Source of the DNA: JTS-RE37 sp041743975
GTDB lineage: Bacteria; Bacteroidota; Bacteroidia; Flavobacteriales; Flavobacteriaceae
Reading direction: 5' to 3'
Assembly (NCBI GenBank): GCA_041743975.1
Contig: JBGTLT010000151.1
Location: forward strand, 1-26,322
Length of the DNA stretch: 26,322 nucleotides
The notes beneath the pieces were generated by a model that had not been told where the DNA came from, did no database searches, and saw only the letters and a list, made by a program, of their open reading frames with translations. This document shows, in pieces, positions 6,367 through 14,435 of the stretch (position 1 is the first letter of the stretch; every line of letters begins with the position of its first letter). The translations under genes and the position numbers were made by a program.

Positions 6367-7980
6367 TTACTGGCTCATCGTCAACAAGAATTCTTCATTA
6401 TTCTTGGTCTGTTTTATTCGTTGTTCCATAAATTCCATAGCTTCAACCGGGTTCATATCCGCAAGATATTTTCGCATGATCCACATACGCTGTATGGTAT
6501 TCTCGTCAAGTAACAGGTCATCCCTTCTGGTAGAGGAGGAAATAAGATCAATCGCAGGGAATATCCTCCGGTTGCTGATTCGCCTGTCCAGTTGCAGTTC
6601 CATATTACCGGTTCCTTTGAATTCCTCAAAGATCACTTCATCCATCTTAGAGCCTGTTTCGGTCAGGGCAGTGGCGATAATGGAAAGGGATCCGCCATTT
6701 TCAATATTCCGGGCTGCTCCAAAGAATCGTTTCGGCTTGTGTAGCGCATTGGCATCCACACCCCCGCTCAATACTTTTCCGGAGGCGGGTTGCACGGTAT
6801 TATAGGCACGTGCCAAACGGGTGATGGAATCGAGGAGTATCACTACATCATGGCCACATTCAACAAGGCGTTTGGCCTTCTCCAGGACAATATTTGCTAC
6901 CCGAACGTGTTCGGTTGCTTCTTTGTCAAAGGTTGATGCTACTACTTCCCCGCGAACATTGCGCTGCATATCGGTAACTTCTTCCGGGCGCTCGTCAATC
7001 AGCAATATGATCTGATATACCTCGGGATGGTTGGCGGCAATGGCATTGGCGATGTCTTTCAGCAACATCGTTTTACCTGTTTTCGGCTGGGAAACAATCA
7101 TTCCCCTTTGTCCTTTGCCAATGGGGCAAAAGAGATCCATAATCCTGGTGGAAATATTGCTCTGCCGTTCAGCCAGTTTAAATTTTTCAGTTGGGAATAG
7201 GGGGGTAAGGTGCTCAAAAGAAACCCTGTCCCTGACCACCTGAGGATCTAAACCGTTGATCTTATTAACCTTGATTAGGGGGAAATATTTCTCCCCTTCT
7301 TTAGGGGGGCGAACATTTCCCAAAACGGTGTCCCCGGTCTTCAGTCCAAACAAACGGATCTGTGACTGGGATACATAGATATCATCCGGGGATGACAGGT
7401 AGTTGTAGTCGGAAGATCTTAAAAACCCATATCCGTCCTGCATGATGTCAAGCACCCCTTCGCTCTCAATAATACTGTCAAACTCAAATTCGGGTTGCTT
7501 GTACTTGTTTTTCAGGTCCTTGTCAAAATTATTATTGTTTTTTTCCTGGACATTCTTGTGGTGGGTTACTTTTTTTGGGTTGGGGTTTTTATGGGTATTG
7601 CTATTTTTCTGATGGTCTTTGGTAGTTACGGTGCTTTGCCTGGACTGCCCGTTCTCATTGGCTTTGGATTCAGTTAATTCCGGTTTGGATTCCATCTTAT
7701 TGAAATCTTCCCCATCCTGGTTATCCGATTTTTTGTTAGGGGGCCTGCGCAGTACTCTTTCTTTTCTTGCATGACGGGGTTTTTCCTCCTTGTCGCTGCT
7801 TATTTCTACAGCAACCTTTTCCGTTTCCTTCACTGTACCCGGGTTACTTGCCTGAACGTCAAGTATCTGGTATACTAAATCAAGTTTTTTAAGGGTTTTA
7901 TGCTTGGGTACATTTAAACCCTTTGCAATCTCCTGAAGCTCTGGAAGCTTCATGGCTTTTAAATCTGAAATCTCAAACAT
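6367..7980 (-). CDS. rho: Transcription termination factor Rho
   Basis: 537 residues, about 120 longer than E. coli Rho. Order: Rho N-terminal domain (1-45); a long hydrophilic, low-complexity insertion rich in Lys, Asn, Glu and Ser (about 50-165); cold-shock-like RNA-binding domain with GYGFLR (183-188); and the RecA-like hexameric ATPase with P-loop SQPKTGKT (297-304) and Walker B VVILLDS (379-385). The C-terminal arginine-rich segment (466-486) is intact. Rho is an RNA-dependent ATPase that releases RNA polymerase. The insertion is typical of this phylum. The gene is transcribed alone, divergent from the DUF4293 gene, and ends at a strong intrinsic terminator. Confidence 0.97.
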   Translation of the reverse strand: MFEISDLKAMKLPELQEIAKGLNVPKHKTLKKLDLVYQILDVQASNPGTVKETEKVAVEISSDKEEKPRHARKERVLRRPPNKKSDNQDGEDFNKMESKPELTESKANENGQSRQSTVTTKDHQKNSNTHKNPNPKKVTHHKNVQEKNNNNFDKDLKNKYKQPEFEFDSIIESEGVLDIMQDGYGFLRSSDYNYLSSPDDIYVSQSQIRLFGLKTGDTVLGNVRPPKEGEKYFPLIKVNKINGLDPQVVRDRVSFEHLTPLFPTEKFKLAERQSNISTRIMDLFCPIGKGQRGMIVSQPKTGKTMLLKDIANAIAANHPEVYQIILLIDERPEEVTDMQRNVRGEVVASTFDKEATEHVRVANIVLEKAKRLVECGHDVVILLDSITRLARAYNTVQPASGKVLSGGVDANALHKPKRFFGAARNIENGGSLSIIATALTETGSKMDEVIFEEFKGTGNMELQLDRRISNRRIFPAIDLISSSTRRDDLLLDENTIQRMWIMRKYLADMNPVEAMEFMEQRIKQTKNNEEFLLTMSQ

Positions 7981-8171
7981 TAAGTATGGAATAAATTATA
8001 CGTATTTCAAAAAATATGAAGTGTTCTGTTATGTGGGTATTACTCGGGAATGAAATCCCATTTGGTAAGTGCTATAACTAATAACCTAGCAATATTACGA
8101 ATTAATTTCTACAAACGAAGGATAATTTTTAAAAAGACATGTATTTTTGGTGCCGTAAAGCAATCTTATAC

Positions 8172-8582
8172 ATGATTCAGAGAATTCAGACAATTTACCT
8201 GCTATTGGTCGCATTCCTTGCCGGGGTACTGCCTTTTTGGCTGAATTTATGGTCAGAAGCTGGTGGCGATGAAATATTTGCAAGGAATGATGTTATGATC
8301 TCCATGGCCTTTTATATATCTGCGGTGCTGGCCGTAATTGCGATACTCATGTATAAAAAAAGGAAAAATCAATTCATACTCAATAGGCTGAATATAGTAT
8401 TACACCTCTTTTTACTGGGATTTTTCGTTTACCGATCGCTAAACTTATCCGGAGAGACCCAGGTCTCAGAGAAGGGTATTGGGATGCTGATTCCTGTATT
8501 TTCTATCGTTTTTCTGGCCTTGGCCAACAAGGCCATCAAGAAGGATGAAGATCTCGTAAAATCTGTGGATCGTTTGCGTTGA
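8172..8582 (+). CDS. DUF4293-family membrane protein
   Basis: 136 residues with four predicted membrane helices (about 7-24, 42-60, 70-88 and 100-117), ending in a basic/acidic tail. The start MIQRIQTIYLLL is the characteristic N-terminus of DUF4293 proteins, so the ATG at 8172 is chosen over an in-frame ATG 33 bp upstream. The function of the family is unknown. It is divergent from rho, and a clean terminator follows. Confidence 0.88.
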   Translation: MIQRIQTIYLLLVAFLAGVLPFWLNLWSEAGGDEIFARNDVMISMAFYISAVLAVIAILMYKKRKNQFILNRLNIVLHLFLLGFFVYRSLNLSGETQVSEKGIGMLIPVFSIVFLALANKAIKKDEDLVKSVDRLR

Positions 8583-8615
8583 ACCTAACATCTTAGTAGT
8601 ATTAGTGCGAGAAGG

Positions 8616-8641
8616 CCCTGATGGAAACATCAGGGTTTTTT
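8616..8641 (+). terminator. Intrinsic terminator after the DUF4293 gene
   Basis: CCCTGATG (8616-8623) and CATCAGGG (8628-8635) form a perfect 8-bp stem closed by a GAAA tetraloop and followed by six T residues. It lies 33 bp after the stop codon. Confidence 0.93.
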
Positions 8642-8653
8642 GCAGCATTAAAA

Positions 8654-9148
8654 TCAGCGGTTTCCGAGTTCAATAATTTCCAGTTCCCTGATCTCTTCCC
8701 CGTCTATGCGGAAACGCAACATGGTCCTCACCTTGTGGAGACCGAATTTACCGCAGGCCCCGGGATTCATATGCAAGAGGTCCAATTTTTTATCCCACAT
8801 TACCTTCAGGATATGTGAATGCCCGCATATGAACAATTTAGGGGGTTTGTCCGCCAGCTCCGCGCGGACCCGGGGATCATATTTATTGGGATATCCGCCG
8901 ATATGGGTGATCCAGACATCCACGCCTTCACACAAAAAACGCTCATCTTTAGGATATTCCTGTCGTATCTGGGTATTGTCTATATTTCCATATACGGCCC
9001 GGAGGGGTTTTACGGCAGCCAGCGCCAATCCCACCTCCAGGGAGCCTATATCGCCCGCATGCCATATTTCATCTGCCTCCCCGGCATATTTTAAAACAGG
9101 TTCATCCAGGTAGCCGTGGGTGTCAGACAAAAGCAATATACGGGTCAT
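8654..9148 (-). CDS. YfcE/MJ0936-type metallophosphoesterase
   Basis: 164 residues, normal for this small calcineurin-like phosphoesterase family. All metal-binding motifs are present: SDTHG (Asp9, His11), GD (Asp33), GN (Asn55), THIGG (His82) and GHSH (His110, His112). Known relatives are cytoplasmic, Mn-dependent phosphodiesterases acting on small phosphodiester substrates; the physiological substrate is not known. The gene converges with the DUF4293 gene at its 3' end. A possible 55-codon open frame on the same strand ends 30 bp upstream. Confidence 0.93.
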   Translation of the reverse strand: MTRILLLSDTHGYLDEPVLKYAGEADEIWHAGDIGSLEVGLALAAVKPLRAVYGNIDNTQIRQEYPKDERFLCEGVDVWITHIGGYPNKYDPRVRAELADKPPKLFICGHSHILKVMWDKKLDLLHMNPGACGKFGLHKVRTMLRFRIDGEEIRELEIIELGNR

Positions 9149-9178
9149 GATACGTTCTCGGGGTCTTTTTGATTTATC

Positions 9179-9346
9179 TTAGCAGTTCCTGCAACAGCCG
9201 TCCGCATCCCCGGAGGAATCAAATCGCGGTACGGCAAAAACCTTGAACCTGCCATGGGTGATCCTGGTACTATTTCCACCATAACCAGTATCTTTGTGGA
9301 CCACAAAACTACGGCAATCAATTGAGATATTTTGTTGAATTTTCAT
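9179..9346 (-). CDS. Candidate small Cys-rich protein (55 aa), unproven
   Basis: An ATG at 9346, inside the 5' end of truA on the opposite strand, opens a 55-codon frame to a TAA at 9179. The product begins MKIQQNISIDCRSFVV, has a central TGYGGNSTRITHGRFKVF segment and ends in CCRNC; it has four Cys in total and no Leu or Glu. It fills the otherwise unexplained 173-bp spacer and lies 30 bp upstream of the phosphoesterase gene on the same strand. Codon choice looks compatible with neighbouring genes (AGG for Arg). Against it: it is short, has no recognised family, overlaps truA by 25 bp, and the opposite strand is also largely open. Confidence 0.27.
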   Translation of the reverse strand: MKIQQNISIDCRSFVVHKDTGYGGNSTRITHGRFKVFAVPRFDSSGDADGCCRNC

Positions 9347-10065
9347 TCCTTGGAACGGCCTACCATGGTTGGCAGAGGCAGCCCAATGCGGTAAGTGTAC
9401 AGGAAGTAATGGAAGCTGTTTTTACAACGCTATTCCGTCAAAAAATAGCTTTGGTCGCCGCCGGAAGGACGGATACCGGGGTGCATGCCCGGAAAATGGT
9501 TGCGCATTTTGACATCGATGTTTTGAAAGGAACTGCTGGGTTGGTACACCGACTCAACAGTTTCCTTCCCGGGGATATTGCCGTGCATAAAATTTTTGAA
9601 GTGCCGCCAGATATGCATGCAAGGTTTCATGCCACGGAACGCACCTATGAATATTGGATAGTCACCCGGAAAGATCCATTTTATAAGGATGCGGCATGGT
9701 ACCTGAACAAGCCGCTCAACCTGGAAGCAATGAATGAAGCTGCGGCCCTGCTGTCTGAATTCGAGGACTTTGAAAGCTTTTCCAAATCCGGGAGCGATGT
9801 GAAGACTTATCATTGCCGGATTAAGGAAGCGTATTGGAACCTTGAAAGCCATAAAATAGTCTTTACAATTACTGCAGACCGGTTCCTGAGAAATATGGTA
9901 CGCGCTATCGTCGGTACCCTGATCGAGGTTGGGCAGGAAAAAATTGCGGTGGAGGATGTTAAGACAATTATAAAAAGCAGGGATCGCGGGCAGGCGGGTG
10001 TATCCGTACCGGCAAAAGGGTTATATTTAACCCGTATTGAATACCCGGACAAATGGGTAAAATAG
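9322..10065 (+). CDS. truA: tRNA pseudouridine(38-40) synthase
   Basis: 247 residues. The catalytic Asp is Asp51 in AAGRTDTGVHA, and the N-terminus RYFVEFSFLGTAYHGWQRQP is the standard TruA opening. The enzyme isomerises uridines 38-40 in the anticodon arm of tRNAs. No in-frame ATG or GTG lies between the preceding stop (9259-9261) and this point, so TTG at 9322 is the start; it overlaps the TGA of a short upstream frame. The 3' end runs up to, or overlaps, the ABC exporter gene, indicating co-transcription. Confidence 0.95.
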   Translation: MRYFVEFSFLGTAYHGWQRQPNAVSVQEVMEAVFTTLFRQKIALVAAGRTDTGVHARKMVAHFDIDVLKGTAGLVHRLNSFLPGDIAVHKIFEVPPDMHARFHATERTYEYWIVTRKDPFYKDAAWYLNKPLNLEAMNEAAALLSEFEDFESFSKSGSDVKTYHCRIKEAYWNLESHKIVFTITADRFLRNMVRAIVGTLIEVGQEKIAVEDVKTIIKSRDRGQAGVSVPAKGLYLTRIEYPDKWVK

Positions 10066-10067
10066 TG

Positions 10068-11834
10068 ATGGAGCAAGAAAGCGGCAAAGCATTTGATCAC
10101 AGGCTTTTCAGGAGGTTGATGGCACATACACGCCCTTATATGATCACTTTTATCGGGGTTGCCATTGCGGCCATTTTGCTTTCGGGATTTGCAGTATTAA
10201 CCCCACTCATAGTCGGGAATATTGTGGATGAAGCCATCAAGAAAAGTGATGCGGAGAAATTGTTGATGCTTACCATTGCTATGGCCGGTGTGTTGATAGG
10301 GCAGGTAATCAGCCAATTGGGGTTCAATTACTATGCTAACTGGCTGGGGGAGTCAGTGATAAAGGATATCCGGATAAAATTATTCGGGCGGATGATCGGT
10401 TTCAGGATGCAGTATTTCAACAACTCATCCATCGGGGTCCTGGTGACCCGGGCAGTAGCAGACCTGCAACGCATCGGCGAGATTTTCAGCCAGGGTTTTT
10501 TCGTTATTGTGGCCGACCTTTTAAAGATGGTAGTGGTTGGGGTGGTGATGCTGGTCCTGAACTGGAAACTGGCCCTGATTGTTTTTGTGGTACTCCCCTT
10601 GATACTCTATGCGACAAGGGTTTTCCAAAAAGCCATGAAAAAGGCATTCATCGATGTCAGGGCGCAGGTGGCCAACCTCAATTCCTTCGTGCAGGAAAGG
10701 ATTACAGGGATGAAAATCGTGCAGCTGTTCAACCGGGAAAAGATCGAAAGCGATAAGTTCCGGGTGATCAACGACAAGCATCAGAATGCCTGGTTAAAAA
10801 CGGTATGGTACAATTCCTTCTTTTTCCCCATAGCGGATATTGTCTCCTCCATTACCGTGGGGTTGATCGTTTGGTATGGCGGGCTGCAAAACGTCACTGA
10901 TATAGATGTGAATGAATACGGGACCATTTTTTCTTTTATCCTGCTGTCGGGCATGCTTTTTCAGCCCCTCAGGCAGATAGCCGATAAGTTCAATACACTC
11001 CAGATGGGCATGGTTGCGGCCAACAGGGTATTCAAAGTGCTGGATACCGACAGCCATATCCCCGACCTCGGCACGGTTGTCAGGGAAGATGTCCGCGGGG
11101 ATATCCGCTTCCGGGACGTACACTTTGGCTACCTTAAAAATGAGGAGGTCCTCCATGGTGTTTCCTTTGAAGTAAAAGCCGGCCAGACCATTGCTATAGT
11201 GGGGGCAACAGGTGCCGGGAAATCAACGATCATCAATTTGCTCAACAGGTTTTATGAGATCAATTCCGGTGCTATATTTATCGATGATATAGAGATCAAG
11301 GACTACAAATTGGCAAGCCTGCGGAAAAAGATCGCAGTGGTGCTTCAGGATGTCTTCCTTTTTGCTGAAACCATAGCTAACAATATTTCACTGAAAAACC
11401 CTGGAATTACTATCGAAATTATAGAAGATGCTGCCAAACAGATCGGGGTACATGAATTTATCAGCAGCCTGCCCGGGGGATATCAATACAATGTGAAGGA
11501 AAGGGGCACAATGCTTTCAAGCGGGCAGCGGCAACTTATCGCTTTCCTAAGGGCCTATGTAAGCAATCCCAGTATCCTGGTCCTGGATGAGGCCACCTCG
11601 TCTGTGGATACCTATTCGGAACAATTGATACAGAAGGCAACAGAAAAGGTAACGGAAGGCCGCACCTCTATTATCATTGCACACCGACTTGCAACCATTA
11701 AAAAGGCCGATAAAATTTTGGTAATGGATTCAGGGAAGATCGTGGAAATGGGGACCCATAAGGAACTGCTTAAAAAAGGCGGATACTACAACAGCCTTTA
11801 CGAAGCCCAATTTATGGCCGAAGAAGTAGCCTAG
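10068..11834 (+). CDS. ABC exporter, fused permease and ATPase (MsbA/multidrug-like half transporter)
   Basis: 588 residues from the ATG at 10068; an ATG at 10053 inside truA is an alternative adding five residues. The six-helix exporter membrane domain occupies about 25-320 and the nucleotide-binding domain 340-580. Motifs: Walker A GATGAGKST (379-387), Q-loop LQD, signature LSSGQ (483-487, instead of LSGGQ), Walker B ILVLDEA (503-509) and H-loop His539. The altered signature is common in exporters that pair asymmetrically, so a heterodimer is possible, but no partner gene is adjacent. Substrate unknown. It is translationally close to truA, starting two bases after its stop. Confidence 0.92.
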   Translation: MEQESGKAFDHRLFRRLMAHTRPYMITFIGVAIAAILLSGFAVLTPLIVGNIVDEAIKKSDAEKLLMLTIAMAGVLIGQVISQLGFNYYANWLGESVIKDIRIKLFGRMIGFRMQYFNNSSIGVLVTRAVADLQRIGEIFSQGFFVIVADLLKMVVVGVVMLVLNWKLALIVFVVLPLILYATRVFQKAMKKAFIDVRAQVANLNSFVQERITGMKIVQLFNREKIESDKFRVINDKHQNAWLKTVWYNSFFFPIADIVSSITVGLIVWYGGLQNVTDIDVNEYGTIFSFILLSGMLFQPLRQIADKFNTLQMGMVAANRVFKVLDTDSHIPDLGTVVREDVRGDIRFRDVHFGYLKNEEVLHGVSFEVKAGQTIAIVGATGAGKSTIINLLNRFYEINSGAIFIDDIEIKDYKLASLRKKIAVVLQDVFLFAETIANNISLKNPGITIEIIEDAAKQIGVHEFISSLPGGYQYNVKERGTMLSSGQRQLIAFLRAYVSNPSILVLDEATSSVDTYSEQLIQKATEKVTEGRTSIIIAHRLATIKKADKILVMDSGKIVEMGTHKELLKKGGYYNSLYEAQFMAEEVA

Positions 11835-12013
11835 GCCAAACCAGGAATAAAATCGGGTAAGCCGGAAAGTATGGTCCGGGTTTAGGATCCGTTCTGCAAT
11901 TTCTGTCCGGGGATGCTTCAAACTAAGCCGGTGGCGAATGACCTTTGCATGGCAGGTAGGACATTAATTGTAATTGGGGGGTTGAGGAGCTGTACTATTT
12001 TACAGTCCATTTC

Positions 12014-12799
12014 CTATAGCAGGTCTTCCTTGATAAGGCCGGCTAATTCGGCCAGGTCCTTGAAAAAGATGAATTCACCATTTTTGATATAGGAGATCTG
12101 CCCCGTTTCCTCACTTACCACCAATGCCACTGCGTCAGTCCGTTCAGTGATCCCCACTGCTGCCCTGTGCCGCAACCCAAAACGCTGGGGCATACTGCGG
12201 TCCTTGGAGACAGGGAGGATCACACGGGTGGCGACAATATGGTTTTCGGCAATAATGGCGGCACCATCATGCAGGGGGCTGTTCTTATAAAAGATACTTT
12301 CGATAATTGGCTTGTTTACCTTAATGTTCATCGGGTCGCCCGATGATTTAACAAAATCCAGGGAATTGTTTCTCTTTAATACAAGGATCGCCCCGGTCCT
12401 CGTCTTTCCCATCCGGTCACAGGCACCCAGGACGCTGTCAATATCAAGTTCCGAAACCAGCCCTTCCTGTTTTAAAAACTTAAAATGCTTCACAAATTTT
12501 CGCTTGTTGGCAAAATCGGTTGACCCGATCATCAACAGAAATTTCCGAATCTCCTGTTGAAAGACGATGATCAATGCAATAAGCCCTACCTGCATAAATC
12601 CGCCTACCATACTGCTGATCATCTTCATGTCCAGTAGCTGCGTCAGTTTCCAGAATCCCCATACGATCACAATGCCGATAAAAATATTGATTGCTACAGT
12701 ACCCCTGACGAGTTTATAAATATAATAAAGGAGAATGGCGACCAGGACTATGTCAAGTACATCTGTAATCCCGAATTTCAAAAAGTCTAAAAAATCCAA
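12014..12799 (-). CDS. cdaA: Diadenylate cyclase, membrane-bound (CdaA/DacA type)
   Basis: 261 residues. Three N-terminal membrane helices (about 12-30, 36-55 and 66-82) are followed by the DAC/DisA_N domain with the diagnostic motifs DGA (178-180) and RHRAA (210-214). It makes c-di-AMP from two ATP at the cytoplasmic membrane; c-di-AMP is linked in other bacteria to potassium, osmotic and cell-wall homeostasis. The start is a TTG, as no in-frame ATG is found before it and the N-terminus matches the family there. It lies 45 bp downstream of folP on the same strand, an arrangement I know from related genomes. No CdaR-like regulator or c-di-AMP phosphodiesterase is in the window. Confidence 0.95.
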   Translation of the reverse strand: MDFLDFLKFGITDVLDIVLVAILLYYIYKLVRGTVAINIFIGIVIVWGFWKLTQLLDMKMISSMVGGFMQVGLIALIIVFQQEIRKFLLMIGSTDFANKRKFVKHFKFLKQEGLVSELDIDSVLGACDRMGKTRTGAILVLKRNNSLDFVKSSGDPMNIKVNKPIIESIFYKNSPLHDGAAIIAENHIVATRVILPVSKDRSMPQRFGLRHRAAVGITERTDAVALVVSEETGQISYIKNGEFIFFKDLAELAGLIKEDLL

Positions 12800-12844
12800 T
12801 CCTTGGCGTTTTTGTAAAATTATAAAAAATAGGTGAACAAAAAA

Positions 12845-13678
12845 TCAGTCATTTTGCCCACCCAAATAACCTAGCAAGGTAATACATTCCATTGCCTCTT
12901 TAACGTCATGCACCCTTAAAATATTGGCACCCTTCTGTAATGCGTACATATGCAAGGCAGTAGTTCCGTTCAGGGCATTGGTTGAATCCGTCCCCAAAAT
13001 TTTAGAGATCATCGACTTTCTGCTAAGTCCTACGAGTATTGGGAGGCCCAAGGTCCGGAAGCGATCCAGGTTCCGCAGCAGTTCATAGTTTAATATCCCG
13101 GTTTTGGCAAAACCGAAACCGGGGTCTATTAGCAGGTCATTGATACCCATGGCCCTGGCGCGTGCTACTTTTTCAGAAAAATAAAACAGCACTTCAGTTA
13201 CCAGGTCGGTATAGGTGTTCTGTTGTGCCATGGTCTGCGGGGTTCCCCTGAGGTGCATCAGGCAATACGGTACTTTGAATTCTGCGATAGTCCCCATCAT
13301 CGCCTGATCCAGTTCCCCTGCTGAAATATCATTGATAAGTGCAGCCCCGGATTCCAGGCATTGGCGGGCCACATCACTGCGAAAGGTATCAACCGATAAC
13401 AGTATATCCGGAAATGCAACCAGTAAGGCTTTGATCAGGGGAAGGATCCGTTTCAATTCGGTTTCGGCAGGAATGTCTTCGGCCCCCGGCCGGGAGCTGT
13501 ATGCGCCCACATCAATAAAGGTGGCACCATCTTTCAACATGATTTCAGTATGCCGCAGGAGGCTCACCTCGTCCTTAAACCTGCCCCCGTCATAAAAGGA
13601 ATCGGGGGTAATATTCAAAATACCCATTACCTTTGGCGTGGTAAGGTCGATCAGATTTCCCTTGCAATTGATGGTCAT
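12845..13678 (-). CDS. folP: Dihydropteroate synthase
   Basis: 277 residues, standard length. DHPS motifs are all present: MGILNITPDSFYDGG (18-32), FIDVGAYSSRPGA (54-66), IDPGFGFAKT (184-193), SRKS (219-222) and RVHDV (255-259). The enzyme condenses p-aminobenzoate with the pterin pyrophosphate in folate synthesis and is the sulfonamide target. It is followed by cdaA on the same strand and is divergent from the DUF1599 gene across a 113-bp spacer that must hold both promoters. Confidence 0.97.
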   Translation of the reverse strand: MTINCKGNLIDLTTPKVMGILNITPDSFYDGGRFKDEVSLLRHTEIMLKDGATFIDVGAYSSRPGAEDIPAETELKRILPLIKALLVAFPDILLSVDTFRSDVARQCLESGAALINDISAGELDQAMMGTIAEFKVPYCLMHLRGTPQTMAQQNTYTDLVTEVLFYFSEKVARARAMGINDLLIDPGFGFAKTGILNYELLRNLDRFRTLGLPILVGLSRKSMISKILGTDSTNALNGTTALHMYALQKGANILRVHDVKEAMECITLLGYLGGQND

Positions 13679-13791
13679 ACAGTCAGCGGTACGTATTGGG
13701 CCCGGAATAGAACGAGTGGGGTAAGTTTAAAGAGCAAACTTTGATGGTTACCGAATTTTAAGCGAAATTTACGCAAATTACAGCGATTTAC

Positions 13792-14361
13792 ATGCAGCAT
13801 ACTTCAGAACAATACGATGCCGTCATAGCGGGGTGTAAGGACTTATTCAAGAAAAAAATGAAAGATTACGGGAGCGCCTGGCGCATTTTGAGGCTTCCCT
13901 CGCTGACAGACCAAATCTACATTAAGGCACAAAGAATCAGGGGATTACAGGAAAATGATATCCAGAAAGTAGCAGAAGGGGAAGTGGCGGAATTTACAGG
14001 CATCATCAATTATGCGGTTATGGCGCTGATACAATTGGAGAAAGGTGTGGCAGAAGAACCCGATCTGGTACCGGAGGAAGCGGTCCGGCTTTACGACTAC
14101 CACATCCAAACTACCAAGTCCCTGATGGAAGACAAAAACCATGATTATGGGGAAGCCTGGCGCGACATGCGCGTGAGTTCCCTCACCGATCTGATCATCC
14201 AGAAACTGTTACGTGTGAAACAAATTGAAAATAATAAGGGGAAGACCCTGGTAAGCGAAGGCATAGGGGCCAATTATCAGGATATGATCAATTATGCCGT
14301 ATTTGCCATTATACACCTGCAACAGAGCGGAGAAGAAAAACATTCGAATGCCCGCGCATAG
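13792..14361 (+). CDS. DUF1599-family protein with duplicated domain
   Basis: 189 residues made of two copies of the same roughly 85-residue helical domain. The matching segments are KDYGSAWRILRLPSLTDQI (about 24-42) and HDYGEAWRDMRVSSLTDLI (about 117-135), each followed by a helix ending in an INYAV motif. The family (DUF1599) has been linked by comparative genomics to nucleotide modification, but I know of no established biochemical activity. It is the first gene of the plus-strand series through tpiA and prmA. Confidence 0.9.
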   Translation: MQHTSEQYDAVIAGCKDLFKKKMKDYGSAWRILRLPSLTDQIYIKAQRIRGLQENDIQKVAEGEVAEFTGIINYAVMALIQLEKGVAEEPDLVPEEAVRLYDYHIQTTKSLMEDKNHDYGEAWRDMRVSSLTDLIIQKLLRVKQIENNKGKTLVSEGIGANYQDMINYAVFAIIHLQQSGEEKHSNARA

Positions 14362-14435
14362 TTCGGTATTATATCCAGTTACAAGTAAGTAATGTAAAAG
14401 AGGGGACCCCGGAACTTTTTAGTATGTAAAATAAT

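Noticed and set aside
9254..9325. Short plus-strand frame whose TGA overlaps the truA TTG start.
   Set aside because: Only 23 codons from its ATG, no family, and a simple by-product of the spacer sequence. It is kept only as context for the truA start.
11730..11970. Minus-strand open frame across the end of the ABC gene and the spacer after cdaA, with a protein-like stretch KHPRTEIAERILNPDHTF.
   Set aside because: It has no ATG, half of it is antisense to the ABC gene, and no family is recognised. At most a gene remnant. The 179-bp spacer itself shows no other feature.
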